DNA from: Byssochlamys sp. IMV 00236
Taxonomy: Eukaryota; Ascomycota; Eurotiomycetes; Eurotiales; Thermoascaceae
Assembly (NCBI GenBank): GCA_001931875.2
Contig: MSJH02000805.1
Span: 186,001-250,000 of the forward strand
Length of the DNA: 64,000 nucleotides
Direction: 5' to 3'
Below the pieces are notes generated by a model. The model did no database searches, was not told the origin of the DNA, and saw only the letters and a list, made by a program, of their open reading frames with translations. The position numbers and the translations under genes are program-made. Positions 44,530 to 57,953 of this stretch are shown piece by piece (position 1 is the first letter of the stretch; every line of letters starts with the position of its first letter).

Positions 44530-46357
44530 ATGGCGACAGGCAACCATATGCATAATCTAACGACCTTGATCAAGCGGTACGTACTCTGGCTTCAGTTACG
44601 GTGTCTTCGGATCTTGCTCAATGCTGCCTTGTCCATCTATCTGCATATGGCTGACGCCGTATACTTCTCAACAGGCTGGAAGCTGCTACGTCGCGTCTGG
44701 AGGACATGGCTATGTCCTTCGACGGCGGCAGTGAACATGTCGGGCAAAATGCATCCAACAATGGAGCTATCCCCGCTGGTGGACAGATTGCGCCTCCTGA
44801 GCCTCCTAAAGCGCCGACTCCTGCACCCGCCCCGAGCGCCGTACCACCGGAAATCGCGGACTTTGATGCCTTGATTAAGGAGGACGTTGGTAAATTTGTG
44901 GAGATCGGACAGAATATTGGAGGCCTGGTCGCGGAGCAGGTAGGTCGGAATCTGAAATGAGCATCTCCGGGGGACAGGGCGCATGGTAGCTAACAGTTGT
45001 GAAAAGTCAAAAGCAGTGCTGCAGGCTTTCCAGGCGGAGCGCACCTATATCTATGTAGCCACAAAAGCGAAGAAGCCGGAGCCGCATCCTCCAGAGCTGA
45101 TGACCGAGCTTCACAAGGCTTCGGATACCATCAACAACCTCAGAGAATCGAACCGAGCGTCGCCGCTGTTCAACCACCTCAGCGCTGTCGCTGAAGGCAT
45201 TGTCGCGCTCGGGTGGTTCTTTGAGTCGAAGCCCGCGGATTTCGTGAATGAGATGCAGGGTGGCATTGAGTACTACGGAAACAAGGTCCTGAAGGAGTAC
45301 AAGGAGAAGTGAGTTTAGATCACGGCAGCATTCGTCTTTTGTCCTCACAGAACTGACGACATTCCCCAGGGATGCGACACATGTGCAGTACATTCAAGGC
45401 TACTACCGTATCTTCAAGTCGCTCGCGGCGTATCTCAAGAAGCACTACCCCAAGGGCCTGACATGGAACCAGAACGGCACCGACGCTCTCGAAGCTCTTA
45501 AAGAAATCAAGTCTGGCTCTGGCGCAGTCCCAGTTCCTTCAGTACCAACCATCAGCACACCAGCTGGTGGTCCTCCTCCACCTCCGCCTCCTCCACCTCC
45601 ACCACCAGCTGATCCCACACCCGCTCCCACATCGTCTGCTTCTAAGGGCGGAGATATGTCCGCCGTGTTTGCGGATCTGAACAAAGGAGAGGCGATCACA
45701 TCTGGCCTGCGCAAGGTGGACAGGTCGCAAATGACGCACAAGAACCCTAGCCTGCGCGCAAGTTCGACTGTCCCAGAGCGTCCCGACTCGCAAGGTAGCA
45801 ACAGCTCCTCTCGGGGCAAGTCACCCGCTCCGCCGGGCAAGAAGCCCAAGCCTGAGAGCATGCGTGCCAAGAAGCCACCGCGTAAGGAGCTGGAATCCAA
45901 CAAGTGGTTCATCGAGAACTTCGACAACCCCGGCGAAATCATCGAGATCCCTGCTCAGCAGAACCACTCGATCCTGATCAGCCGCTGCAACAAGACCATC
46001 GTCAAGATCTCCAACAAGGCAAACGCCGTCTCCATCGACAACTGCACCGGTCTCTCCATCATCGTCGACTCCCTCGTCAGCAGCTTGGAAGTCATCAAGT
46101 CTCCCAAGTTCGCCCTTCAGGTCGACGGCGTCGTCCCCACCGTCCTCCTCGACCAGGTCGACGGCGCAACCGTCTACCTCGGTAGCCAGAGTCTGGACAC
46201 GGAGGTCTTCACCAGCAAATGCACCTCTGTCAACGTCATGCTCCCACCCAAGGAGGGTACAGATGAAGACACCAAGGAATGTCCCGTCCCAGAACAAATC
46301 AAGAGCTACGTCAAGAACGGCACTCTCATCCACGAGATCGTCGAGCACGCCGGCTGA
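44530..46357 (+). CDS. srv2: adenylyl cyclase-associated protein (CAP/Srv2)
   Basis: Four exons (44530-44576, 44675-44939, 45007-45308, 45370-46357) give 533 residues. The N-terminal cyclase-binding motif LIKRLEAATSRLEDMA is formed across intron 1. The helical CAP-N domain follows, ending in VQYIQGYYRIFKSLAAYLKKHYPKGLTW. A run of twelve prolines (about 45579-45614) is the profilin/SH3-binding segment, then a WH2-like region (GGDMSAVFADLNKGEAITSGLRKV) and the beta-helix CARP domain (KWFIENFDNPGEIIEI to LIHEIVEHAG). CAP recycles cofilin-bound ADP-actin and, in fungi, links Ras/cAMP signalling to actin. All domains are present and in the expected order. It diverges from the PfkB-family gene across 504 bp. 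Confidence 0.94.
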
Positions 46358-47358
46358 AAAGAGCAGGAGGAGTGGGGTGGGGGGGGAACCTATACTGTGT
46401 AATTAGTAACATCTTTTGTTTGTGGAGGTGCGAGGTGAGCGTGCTGCATGTGGCTTCCTGGATATACTCTGCAACCTAGCTAGCTAGCTAGCGTCTATCA
46501 TTATCTTGTTTCGTTCTCCGGTCTATTACTTTCCGGAGTCGAGAGGGATTCAAAAACGGGAATTAACCATCCCATCCCGCGTATTTGAGTAAATCAACTC
46601 TAGATCTAAAAATATATATCTTTTTGATATCTATCGTCCTTCATATTGTAGTCGAACAGAACGTTCATGTAGGAAATATCGTGAATACTGTACTTGCATC
46701 AAATTAAAACAAAAGTACGTATATATATATATATTGTATATATAGACCTCGATTAAATACAATGCCATGTAGATTCGATTATGTCTAGAGCACTCGCTAC
46801 GTACATCCAAGTGAAAGCTGTGTGCGCATATGCTTCTCAAATCACACAACATCCGCTAATGAGATGAGAGATAGTCCAGAAACCAGTCTACGCAAATTTC
46901 CATGATTGCTGTTGAAAAAAAAATCACATATACAAAACCCAAGTCCACTGACATCGGGGACTAATAGCGATCAGGACTCGACGTGATGCTGATGTTGGAG
47001 AAAGCCGGCCCAAATATATAACTCCGGAAAGTTGAAGTGCCTGCCTGCCCAACCGAACGGAACCAATTTTTCCAATATGTGCTGTTGTTGGAGATATTAA
47101 AAGATGACTAGTTGGGGGGGTATAGTAGTGTTTTCGGGTGAAATAAAGAAATCATTCCGTCACATATGAGAGTCGATGACAACGACGCTGACGCTGACGA
47201 TAGCCCCGCATCTTGAAGAATGCTGCTATGTGCATGTTGTTGTGCTGCAGTGATGCCTCCGTGTACCTTAAAACGCCGAGGAATATATATGTTCATCAAA
47301 CGAAAGACAGAAGACGCGTATATAAATGGCATACGGTAGTTTTCGCTGCTAATGAGAC
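46358..47358. other. convergent intergenic region
   Basis: A 1 kb spacer between the 3' ends of the CAP and Atos-like genes. It contains a (TAGC)n run (46474-46492) and short AT runs near 46718-46745. No coding signal. Confidence 0.6.
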
Positions 47359-49954
47359 CTATTCAGAGTCCCGTTCTTCTTGTTTCTTGACTTCGAGGTC
47401 TCGAAGTCTCTTGGCTAGTAAACTCTCTCCCGCCTCAGAGACGCTCGAGCCGGAACTGAAAGGATAGCCACCATAACCTGCGTCGCCCTTGCTGAGCTTA
47501 TTGTAGAAGCCGGCCATGTGCTCGGGGTAACCCGTGTCTTGCGAACTGGGGGTAGTGCCGGTGCCAAAGAGGCCGCTCGACGACGATGAGGTGGCTTTGG
47601 TGTGTATTCTCAGATGCGAAGGTGAGCGGAACCATTCCTTGCCATCCTCCCTATACTGCTCAACATTGGGAAGAGATCGATGCTCCTCTCTTGGAACTGA
47701 GGATAACGAAAACGGAATAGCCGCGACATTCGGGGAGGCAGGAGAGAAGCGATGTGCATACGGAGTCGGCCCAGGAGCGCCGTCGAAAGAGACCAGACCT
47801 TCCGAGAAACCTATGCCTGCACTCCGTCTGCGGAACGATCTGTCCATAGCCGATTTGGCAACACTGGTGCCAAGGGTGGTGTCCCTCGCAGGCTTATAAG
47901 CACTGTAGCGCGGCTCCGGATACTGCGTCTCATTTCGTAGCTTCTCCTTGCCGTCCGGGACACGGTTGGCGAAAACGACCCGTATAGTAGAATATAAGTA
48001 ATACCGCCCCTTAGAAGGACAGCATATATTCAAGTGTATAAGGTATCTGAGGACCGGTTTATCTTTCGGATCCTCGGTAGGATTCAGTGACGCCTCCGGA
48101 CGGTCTGTACCGTAATTCTTCCGGGCCGTCAGGGGCATGTCGATGATGGGGCCAGCCGAATAGCTTCGCTGTCTGATGAATGTCTTTGTTCCTGGCTCCA
48201 TGTCACTGAGATCATATGGAACTAGGAAAAGCTTGACTGCAGTCTTGTTGGGGTTCTTAATAACAATCTGCAGCTGGCCTTGCTGCGGGATGCGGTAACA
48301 ACCTCCAGGTGGTGCTTTGGGCGACTGAGCTCTCCGGGATTTCTTCTCACGTTTTCGACGCTCCAACTGATCATCGTACGGCATTTGCGGATTACCCTCA
48401 TCGCCCAGGTTGCGGCTAGGGATTGTCCGTGACGGACTTGTGTGAGCTCTGCGAGACTTACTGCTGCTGGAATCGTCTTTGGGCAGAGAGTGTTCGAGAT
48501 CGATGAGACCGACATATGGGCTTGGGCTGTCGTCGGAGATGGAGCGGCCGTTCCCCGAATTTGGGTAGCTATAGAAGACCGCGGGGAAGGCTACTGTCAC
48601 ATGTGGTGGGCATTTAAGATTGGCTTTACATTTGCCCTTGCCAAGCACACCGATCTGAGCGGTGAAATCAAGTGGTTTAGAGGGCGTGGTTGACATCCTG
48701 CCACGGAGGATAGATTCTTCATATGAACCGACCATCGGGGCATAGTGAATAGGAGAAAGATCGGAGGTAAACGAGGGCCCCCGGGGCCGCGGCATATATG
48801 ACCGCGGGGGCGACGCTAGTTGCAAACTGTAGGATGAAGTCAAAGACTTCCGTGGCTGGTGCGCCTGATATGGGAATGTTGCCTCCCTCCGAACGGTCGT
48901 GTGCGACCTGCTGATATTAATAGCCCCAGGTCGATCGGAAGGCGACAATGCAAGCTGCTGGGTCGTCTTAGGAGGAGGAAGAGTGCGACGGCGGTTGGCC
49001 CTGTCTGCATTATCGGACAAGTCCATCAGATCGACCTTCGGCGAGAAGTCCAGATCTGTATTGTTGGCCTGGTGAACCAGCGGGCTGGTTGGAGCTTTGA
49101 GGACATAGCTGGACGAAAGAGATCCGGTCGAAGGTGCCCGCGCGCGAGAAACAGACGCAAGAGACTGCCGATGATTGCCGTTGATCTCATTCTCTTTCCG
49201 CGAGAAAACAGACGGTGTATACCAGGGAGTCGTAGGAGAAGAGGCAAGGCGGAGTGATTGCGGATGATCCTGGCGGCCCAAGAAAGAAGAGAGCGAGTCT
49301 CTTTGGATTTTCAATTGCGCAGCGCCTTCTCTGAAGTCCCCCGAATGCAAGGCCGACCTGGGCCGTTCGACTTCAGCGGGGGTTGCTAAGACTTCCTTTT
49401 CACCGGACACTGGCGCATCTTTGCCGTTGTTTGATGGAACATCTTCTTCCGGTTGCAAGACATGGACAAACGACTGGGAGGATTGATTCTGGGTAGCAGG
49501 ATAATCTCCTAGCTGTGAGGACAGTCAGCAAACCAGGATCTCAGAATAAAATCCGAGGCTTCTATAAGAGAAAATGTATATAGAATCTAAGGGAATGAAA
49601 GATCCCCGCCCGTACCCATTCCAGAAATAAAAAATTAAAAAAAAGAAGAAAACGCACTCAAGAAGGATTACTCACACTCTGACCCTTCCAAGCAGGAACC
49701 TGCCTCCTCTTAATCTCACTAATAATGCTCTCTCTATCTCCCGTCTGCAACCGCAACCCTTCAGGCTGGTGGTGCTGGTGATAGTCCAGATGCTCATCCG
49801 CCTGAAAGATCTCCATCATATCACCGTCCTTCCTATCCGTTCTTCTGTTATCCGTCATGACTGTATATCCTCGATTTTGACTATAGTTCTGATTATGTTC
49901 CGCAGACCATGAGCCATAAAATCGCTCATGGTCCGGGTCCTGAAACATCGGCAT
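47359..49954 (-). CDS. Atos-family (DUF4210 / FAM214-like) protein
   Basis: Exon 1 49954-49676 (93 codons) and exon 2 49512-47359 join in phase 0 to 810 residues, with the junction WKGQS/LGDYPATQ. The first 300 residues are Ser/Pro/Arg-rich and look disordered. The first conserved block is SYEESILRGRMSTTPSKP followed by DFTAQIGVLGKGKCK and CPPHVTVAFPAVFY (DUF4210). After a basic linker comes the second block: PPGGCYRIPQQGQLQIVIKN, KLFLVPYDLSDMEPGTKTF, IRQRS, LRYLIHLNICCPSKGRYYLY. Together these define the Atos family. Animal members are transcriptional or metabolic regulators, and a fission yeast relative is linked to meiotic chromosome segregation. The function in filamentous fungi is not established. 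The C-terminal 150 residues are low complexity. Confidence 0.82.
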
Positions 49955-50868
49955 GATGATTTCAGCGATATATCATCGAAAACGCATAGCATCCGACCCA
50001 GCGCCTGTATTTTTTGGTTTTATTTCTCTCAGGCTATTCCGAACAGTGGCCACCTCATTCAACCAGTGAGAACGGAGACACCAGAGAGAAAAAGCAAATA
50101 GGTGTGCAGTGGCACTGTCGTAGAAGTGGCGGAGGGGAATAGGGAAAGTTCCGATATACGGTGCTTCTGGGGACCGTCGGGGAGGTCGGGACTATCTATG
50201 GATCGTACCGGTACGGTTGACGGAGACCGGACGAGGAATCCCTGGTCATTTGGCGGCAGCAATGAAGGTGAAGGAGAAAAGGGCGCGACAGGATCTGCCG
50301 GAGGAAGCGCAACGAGGGAGTAGTCATGGACGAGGGAGTCAGAGCCGGAGATGAGACAAAGACAAGGCGAGATGCGCTGTTAGTCACGAGGAGAAGGTGG
50401 ATTATTTGCACGTCATTCGTTTTCCAGACTCCCCACTCGATAGGAGTATCGCTCCAGTTCATCGTGGCTGATTCCTGGACACGTCTATCATACAGAGTAA
50501 CTAGTTATAATGACTATGAGTCAAATGAACCAGTTATGAAGATGATGAATGAATAAATCATTAAATAAATAAAACTGAGATGTATCTTCCCATCTTCCCT
50601 CTTCGCTGCGTGACAGTACCTGCCCGGTACCGTACCGCCGATACGGTAATATTACCGCGCCAATCGATAAGCCCATCACGTGATGGCGATCAATAGTCCA
50701 TTTCCTCTTTGGGACTGGCGGGATCCGCTCCCGACGCTAACTGGCTTCTTTTTTTGCGTTTCCGCCTCATATTTGCTAGTAGATGGTTATCAGTTCGCGC
50801 TGCATCTTCTGCATTATTTCTTCCTAAACCATTCTGCAGATCACGCGGGCTGCAAGCAATCATCAACC
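49955..50868. promoter_or_regulatory. divergent promoter region (Atos-like / Fyv7)
   Basis: A 914-bp spacer between divergent starts. Short open frames in it have no family resemblance. A GGTACCGTACCGCCGATACGGTAA string near 50627-50650 has repeated GGTACCG/CGGTA elements. Confidence 0.5.
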
Positions 50869-51590
50869 ATGGCCCCCAAACGTACGCGCGATGATGGGAA
50901 CGTGAAGTCCGGGCCTGGAAATACGGAGCAGCCGCCCGCCAAGAAGAAGAAGGGCTTCTCGGTAGGTCCAGCTAATCTACCAGATGGGACATATCGAAGG
51001 AAAAGTACGTTGGGACTCCGTTTGAACTGTGGCTTATTGCTCCCCATTCATGATGCTGGACAATTGCTGACGACACAACCTCGCTGATAGCCCAGAAGAT
51101 CAAAAATGACCTGATCCAAAAAGCCAAAGTCAAAAAAGCCTACGCCAAGATCAAAGAGCAGGAACTTGCAGATATCAAGCCCGTCTTTACGGACAAAGAC
51201 GAGGAACACGACAAAGATGGCAGCGCGCAGCCACAGTCCGCATCGTTGGAACTCCATCCGGATCGTCTGGCGATGCTGAATGCTCCGTCTCCCGAACCCG
51301 AGCGTCGGCCGAGGAAGGACAATTCGACCAGGACCAAGAACAGTCGCGACGAGAATGGACGGCGGAAACGTCGTCCTAAGCTGTCTGCCTTCGCCAAGGA
51401 GATGGAGATCGCGGAGAAGCGGAGGCAGGAGGCCGAAGCGAGGAGGAAAGAGAGGGAGGCCAAGCTGAAGGAACGGGAAGCCATGGCTAGGGCCAAGAAG
51501 CCCGATCAGTTCGGGAAGAGGAGACTGGGACGGGAGAGTAAGGTCTTGTTGAGTAAGGTGCAGCGCGTGATGGGTCAGGCTCAGACATGA
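50869..51590 (+). CDS. fyv7: rRNA-processing protein Fyv7
   Basis: Exons 50869-51004 and 51091-51590 give 211 residues, with the junction [23 protein letters not shown]. The protein is very basic with Lys/Arg/Glu-rich helices (for example [20 protein letters not shown], about residues 150-170) and ends [20 protein letters not shown], the conserved Fyv7 tail. The N-terminal KRTRDDG...PPAKKKKGF region looks like a nuclear or nucleolar localisation signal. In yeast, Fyv7 is part of the small-subunit processome and is needed for 18S rRNA maturation. Low-complexity composition makes alignment less reliable, but both ends match the family. Confidence 0.8.
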
Positions 51591-51948
51591 TTTGAAACGG
51601 CGAGAAACAAGAGTTCATGATGATACCCAGCTACATGTCTTGTTCATTGTTCAATGGAATTGGAATTGGAATTATTGGTACTACAGTATACGTTCATTTC
51701 GTTACAACCAAGCTTCGAAGCAGAAGGCTATATCATTTCCCTCGAATGCGCCGCAAAGCCTGAACGCATTGGCTATCCAAGACAAAAATGGGTATCGTCA
51801 TATAGGCTATTCCACTGCGAAGCAAATGGGGCCATGGTCATTGCCCCATCCCCCGAATCCCGAGGCCTTGCTTGACTTTGTGCAGAATCACTGCTAGCAA
51901 AAGACAGGGGAAACCAGAGGATAAGATAGCGGATAACCGGGGCAACAA
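51591..51948. other. convergent intergenic region
   Basis: A 358-bp spacer between the Fyv7 and Sec5 3' ends. It carries a GGAATTGGAATTGGAATT-like short repeat near 51655-51675 and nothing else recognised. Confidence 0.6.
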
Positions 51949-54900
51949 TCAAGTGGCTTTGGCGCCACCGCTCCGGGGCTTCTTGAAACAAGCAAACTCT
52001 CCTTTCGTCCGCTCTCTCAGCCGCTTCAGCACGACCCTCATCTCTCCGAGTTCCGCCTGCAGCTGGGCCCGAGCCTCGTTGGATGTCCGCCGGTCGAGCT
52101 CCAGGTATATTTGACTCTGGATCGACGATGCTTCATCCGTCGCATACTGCGACATCGTCTGTGCAATGAATTCAGTATCAAGCGTGGCCTGCATCAATGC
52201 CGCCAACGTATACTTGGTCCGCGAGCTGAAAGCAGCCAGAAGGGACGCAGACACCTGGGTCAGCAGGTGAGTGAGCACAGTGGAGAGCAAGGATGGCGTG
52301 GAGGATCGGCTGGCCTGGGCGCTGCTCGGAATAGTCGTCGAGATCTCAGTGTGGACGAGAACGAGTGTAAGCAGGGTCGTGTAGACATAGGGCCGGACCT
52401 GGTCAGGGCGATTGTTCGCTGGCACCCAATCCGGGGCCGTAATGCCGTCCATGATGGTCTTCTCCAGGGTCGCGATGGTTGGTTTTGTGTATGACTGGAA
52501 GAGCCTGGTGTCAATCTGGCTGACCACATCACGGATCGTCTTCGCTTCCTCGGTCAATTGGACAGAAAACGAAGTCTCGAAGTTCGTAATCAGCTGTGGG
52601 ACGAAATCTGCTTGCAGGGCTTTCAGATTGGAAAGCGTAAGCAGCATACGGACATTCTAAATTCAACGTTAGTAACCATCTCGCTCATGCTGCGGGTAAT
52701 GACAAGCTCTTACCCTGTTCCTGTAATCAACAGCGTCGACTGCGATGATCGAAGAGGTGACATCGGCTCCAACGGTTGCCGCTGGGCCAACGACAACCCA
52801 CTCATCGTCCTCCCCCGACTTCACAGGGCGCTCCGCGTTCTCGACCAGACCGCTAAGAGCTTTGTATACGCTGGTCACAAATTGCGTCCGCACCATCTGC
52901 AACAATTTCGCCGGGGGCGGAGTGACCACGTCCACAGCCCCGGACTTGGTCATGGCGTCCGAAATGTAGAGAATCTTCTGCATCCCCGCGAGGATGGCAT
53001 TCTCGAACGACACAAACAGGCCAGGCATCCTGGTAAGCTCCCTACGCTCAGGGTCGCGCGTCCAGTCCTCGAGCAGCTTGATACTTTCGGCATCCTTGTT
53101 CCAGGCGGCACAGGCTGCCTTTGCGCATCTTTCGCGAGCAGCACTGACCAGCAGCTTGAGCTGATCGTAGGTACTGCTTCCCCTGGATATTGGCCCCAGA
53201 GCGCTCATTTCGCTGGCAGCCGTGCCAAGCAAGATCAGAAACTTGCTTAGATAGTGGACCGAGCTCAGAGAGTTCGAATGTGGCGGCCAGAATGCGAAGT
53301 CCTCCCAGGGCTCTCCCTTTTTAGGCGACGGTGGCGGTAGGTTTTTCGGGTCAAGCTTGAAGCGAGACTCGGTGGGAGTGATGCCTCTGCTTAGCGGGCT
53401 GCTTGGGCTGAGTGGAGGTAGAGGAGAGAATAGCATGGAGACATCCTCTGTCGGAGGGTCAACAAACAATGAAAGGACACTCTCACGGATCCAGTTCACG
53501 AGCTCGACCACGCCATCCTGCAGATCTTGGATGCTCTTGGGACTGAGACGATGGTGTTTCCGGCTCTCTCCTTCGAACCCAGCTGGCAGGAATTTCTGCT
53601 TTGTACCATCAATGAACGACTGCGCCGTCTCCCAGAAGTCGACGACGTCGCCGAGAAGACCACCCTGCAGCGACAGAAGCTTGGTGAGGTAGGTGTGGAT
53701 ACATTCCCACAGTTCAATCACTTCATCCGAGTCCAATCTGTCCGCTAGATCAGTTGTACCCTCGCGGGGAGAGAGGCGGAGATATGAGGTCACTTCCTGG
53801 GGCGTGGGCTTCTCTTCAGCGGCCACTCTGCGCCTAAGAATCTCAATTTCGACCTTGGAGCGTTCGCAGAAGGATGCGATCTTCGTCTTCAGGAAGTCAT
53901 ATCGACTAAGAAGCCACACCCACACAGGATTGTCATCGACTCCCAACTCCAAAAGAGCCCCGATCAATTCCATGTGTTCCTCGACGGGACCGGTGGGTGC
54001 AACGGTCGATGACGGCGTCTGGATGGTGCTCAAGCGCCGCCACAGATCGCGTTTGAATGACTGGGCTTGTTGTTCGACATCCGCCCACATGCGTCCGGTA
54101 ATCAGGATCGTATGTGTCTCTTCGTCGGTCAGGGGTGTCTTGGTCCTGATCGCTCGATCTGCGATATTCTTGGCTTCTTTTGCAAGTGTCCTGGCCCGCG
54201 TATACTCTTCGAAGATAGACTCGTAGTCCCTCAGCTTGATCGACCTGGAGAGATTTGCTCCGATCTCGTAGACCGCGCGGTGTCTTTCCATCGTCGTGAC
54301 CACCGATTTTAGACCCTGTTCACGTTCCCGGCCACCCAGCGCTGGTCCCCAGACCTCTTCCGCCTTCACTGAAGCTTCGACCAGGGGAGCCCGGATACCT
54401 CTCACTCCGTACTCGCTTTCCTTGGTGAGTGCATTCTTGTTGGAACCCGTGGCCGATGTGACTAGTGCTGCCGGACTCGGTGCTCTGCTTGTCGAATAGT
54501 TTCTGAAATGACCAGATCTCCGACGAGCCTCTGGGCCATCGTGCTCCGCACCCTGGTTCCTCATTTCTTTATAGACACTGTCGATGGTCGCCTTTGCTCG
54601 GACGAATCGTTCAAAATTGGCCTCGACGAGGACCTTCAACGACGCCGACTTCTGATCGATTGAGCGGGACAGGAAGTCCAACCCTTCCAGAAGGGACTTG
54701 GTCGAGGCCGTAGAATGTGCCTGGGAGAGGAACAGCGCTGGTGAGAAGCTGGTCGATGAGAGGAGGAAGCGATTTCGCAACTTGGCATCCTCGTCAACGG
54801 GCAACCCTCGTTGCTTCAGGATGGACACCACGCTCTCCCCAGTGCCTAACGGGTCCCGCTCGTCTTTGTGCACCAGGGTATCGCCGTCCCCATCTTGCTT

Positions 54901-55086
54901 TGAGCCCACGAAGAGACTCCTTCTGTCACTGGCGGGGCGCTCCAGAGCAGAATATCGCGAATGGCGTTTCTGTTTCTTGGAAAGGGCTTCATCTTCGGAT
55001 TCGTCGCTCTGGTCGAGCTCAGCTGGCCACTCCTCGGGGTAGGCTGAGGGCAGGTTGTAGTGATTTACCACTTCGACGTCTGCCAT
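51949..55086 (-). CDS. sec5: exocyst complex component Sec5
   Basis: Exons 55086-52714 and 52656-51949 give 1026 residues, with the junction AVDAVDYRNR/NVRMLLTLSNLK. The N-terminal third has the Sec5 signature: DPLGTGESVVSILKQRGLP, LRNRFLLSSTSFSPALFLSQ and LLEGLDFLSRSIDQKSASLK, followed by NFERFVRAKATIDSVYKEM. The rest is the long helical rod typical of exocyst subunits (CATCHR fold). Sec5 is one of eight exocyst proteins that tether secretory vesicles to the plasma membrane, chiefly at hyphal tips. An acidic N-terminal tail (DQSDESEDEALSKKQKRH) precedes the conserved region. Length is normal for fungal Sec5. The intron sits late, 237 codons from the stop. Confidence 0.92.
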
Positions 55087-55603
55087 ACTGAAAAATGATT
55101 CAACGTGACGTGCAGAGCAGGCGTATGGTTAAGGGCTCTGTGGCAGCGTGTCTCCATCCACCAGGGATCGAGACGGGAGATCGAGCGGGGAAGACAGCTG
55201 GAGCTCTGAGATAGTTACCGGATGAGGCAAGGACTCGTTCTAGAGGACAGTCCAAGTATAGTAATATAATTAATTGATTAGTTCACAGCTAGAGTAGTAC
55301 CACAGACTCTAGACTGTAGAATATCCGACCGGAGCGAATGTCCAGCCTGTTTCATTTAGGGGCCGAACAAGCAAAAGTGCCGAACGGCGGAAGAAAGTAC
55401 GGAATCGAGCAGTCGGATCGGGCGGCGCTGGTGCCGTAGTGAATACTTAAGTTAGTTAGCCCGCGCTCTTTCGGCCCACGCCAAACTTCAGATGCTCTTT
55501 CGCTCAAGCTTGCCTCTGCTCTCCCCTCCCCTCCCATCCATCTTCATCTAATCCTTCTCCTGCCCCGTTGAAGCGCTTGCTGTCCCTCCGGAGGCTACTC
55601 ACA
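55087..55603. promoter_or_regulatory. divergent promoter region (Sec5 / IDH2)
   Basis: A 517-bp spacer between two start codons. It includes a TTAATTGATTAG-type AT-rich patch around 55265-55280 and a CT-rich stretch (55500-55560) just upstream of the IDH2 ATG. Confidence 0.5.
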
Positions 55604-57151
55604 ATGATCTCTGCTCGTGCTTTCGTTGCGCCGTCGCGCCAATGCCTGCGCAGAGTTCGCGTCGCTCCCAGCTGCCCGTCGCCATTTTCCCAGGTCCGTC
55701 TTTCGCTGCATATCGGACAACACAACCGCCAATGGATTGAGACTGACAAGCTGCATGTGTTTAGATTCGAGGCTATGCTGCTGCCGCCGACGAGGCTGTT
55801 GCTAAGTTCAAGGGACAGAAGGGTTCTGACGTACGTCACATCCCCGCGCGCACTTTTTCCTTTACTCCGGAGCATAACGCCATTTTCGAACTCACGGCGC
55901 AAATCTGGATGGAGCCCAGGAAAGATACGGGAGCTAACATTGGACTTGGATCTGTATAGGGAAAATACACGGTAACTCTGATTGAGGGTGATGGTATCGG
56001 TCCCGAGATTTCGCAGTCCGTCAAGGACATTTTTTCGGCAGCAAATGTAAACTCGAAAACAAAAGAAAAGGAACCCCCGATGGAGAAGAATCAGAAGCTG
56101 AGACGACAATAGGCCCCTATCAAATGGGAACCCGTTGATGTGACCCCCATTCTCAAGGATGGCAAGACCGCCATTCCCGACGATGCTATCCGCAGTGTGC
56201 AGAAGAACTTTGTTGCGCTGAAGGGACCTCTGGCTGTACGATCCCTTCTCCCTTGTCTGTTTATTGCGCGCTTGCTCAGATGAGACTACAGACTCCCGTT
56301 GGAAAGGGTCACGTTTCTCTGAACCTGACCCTGCGCCGTACCTTCAACCTCTTCGCCAACGTCCGTCCCTGCCGATCGATCGCTGGCTACAAGACCCCCT
56401 ACGACAACGTCGACACTGTCCTGATCCGTGAGAACACCGAGGGTGAATACTCCGGCATTGAGCACGTCGTTGTCGATGGTGTTGTTCAGAGTATCAAGCT
56501 TATCACCCGCGAGGCTTCCGAGCGTGTCCTCCGCTTTGCTTTCCAGTATGCCCGCGCGATCAACAAGAAGAAGGTCCGTGTTGTGCACAAGGCCACCATC
56601 ATGAAGATGTCCGACGGTCTCTTCCTGAACACTGCCCGGGAAATCGCCAAGGAGTTCCCCGACGTCGAGTTCGATGCTGAGCTCCTGGACAACGCCTGCC
56701 TGAAGATCGTTACCGACCCCACCCCCTACAACGACAAGGTCCTGGTCATGCCCAACCTGTACGGTGACATTCTGTCCGACATGGGCGCCGGTCTGATCGG
56801 TGGTCTGGGTCTCACTCCCTCCGGTAACATTGGTGACGAGTGCTCCATCTTCGAGGCTGTCCACGGTTCCGCTCCTGACATTGCTGGCAAGGGTCTCGCC
56901 AACCCCACTGCTCTGCTGCTCTCCAGTATCATGATGCTCCAGCACATGGGTCTGACCGAGCACGCTGGCCGCATCCAGAAGGCCATCTTCCAGACCCTGG
57001 CTGAGGGAAAGGTATGTCGTCTTCTACGCTTTCTGGCTGAGCCTTTGGCGGTTACTAACAGTTTCTTTTTTACTTCTAGACTCTCACCGGTGACCTTGGT
57101 GGCAAGGCCAAGACTCACGAGTACGCTGATGCTATCATTAAGCACCTGTAA
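55604..57151 (+). CDS. idh2: mitochondrial isocitrate dehydrogenase [NAD+] subunit 2
   Basis: Six exons (55604-55693, 55765-55830, 55960-56046, 56113-56235, 56292-57011, 57080-57151), all in phase 0, give 385 residues. The N-terminus [20 protein letters not shown] is a mitochondrial presequence. Conserved blocks: [61 protein letters not shown]; the metal- and nucleotide-site motif [19 protein letters not shown]; and [15 protein letters not shown]. These are features of the catalytic subunit of the TCA-cycle octamer that oxidises isocitrate to 2-oxoglutarate. The frame continues past the exon 5 donor, but splicing to [19 protein letters not shown] restores the family C-terminus. Confidence 0.95.
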
Positions 57152-57953
57152 GGGACTGCCCTTGCAGATTCTGTACCATGCACCTTTCATGAATCGTTCC
57201 ATAGCCGTCACACCTAATCTATCTACCAATGTAGCTAGTTAGATGCCATTTCTACCGATCTAAGAATTCTACCGAAATTTCTTTTGTCTCCCAGAGGCGC
57301 TTCTCTAATCTTGTCTCAATCCCATCGGCTTTTCGCGTATGTCTCCATCTTGGTTGTAGAGTCAAGGTTTGATCGTGTCTGAGAGGTATGTAACGATTAG
57401 CCAGTGCTAGCTTTCTCACAGTTTATTTGTCATTAGAGTTGCCAGATCTGCAAATAAAAAACGTAGCGATCATTTAGAATCGAGAACCGACCAATCTGAA
57501 TGCAGATATAGGATCAAAGCTCCTACTTCTGGGACCGTCCTCTAGAGTACGTTGTAAACGAAACTTGAGCGGGAGGACCAACAAATATCTATCTCTCTAC
57601 TTGCATGATACGTAAATAGCAGTCGTCCTGAGTATTAATATAACCGATCAGAGGTCAATTCGACCCGGTTGTATCTGTGATCGATGCAGTCATTAGTTAG
57701 CGCACGGCGATGGTCTACTTTATATTTTCAATCGCGAAGCGATAAAGTTATAAGTGAGGCTAAAATATTGGAAACAAGCACTTCAGCTATTCATACAGAC
57801 GCTGGAAATAACTTCAGGTCTCGTCTCGCATTATGCCGCCCGGTCTTTCAAGGTATCAATGGTAGATCATAATCGTACACGAAAAAAAAAAAATGTTAAT
57901 ATGAGAGAAAGAAAAGTGAAGAAATGACACCCTTGTCATGGGAAGTCATAGTA
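57152..57953. other. convergent intergenic region
   Basis: An 800-bp spacer between the IDH2 and Eaf7 3' ends. It is AT-rich, with no coding signal. Confidence 0.6.

Noticed and set aside
56286..56963. A 225-codon frame on the minus strand
   Set aside because: It is antisense to the largest IDH2 exon; high-GC third positions there keep the opposite strand open.
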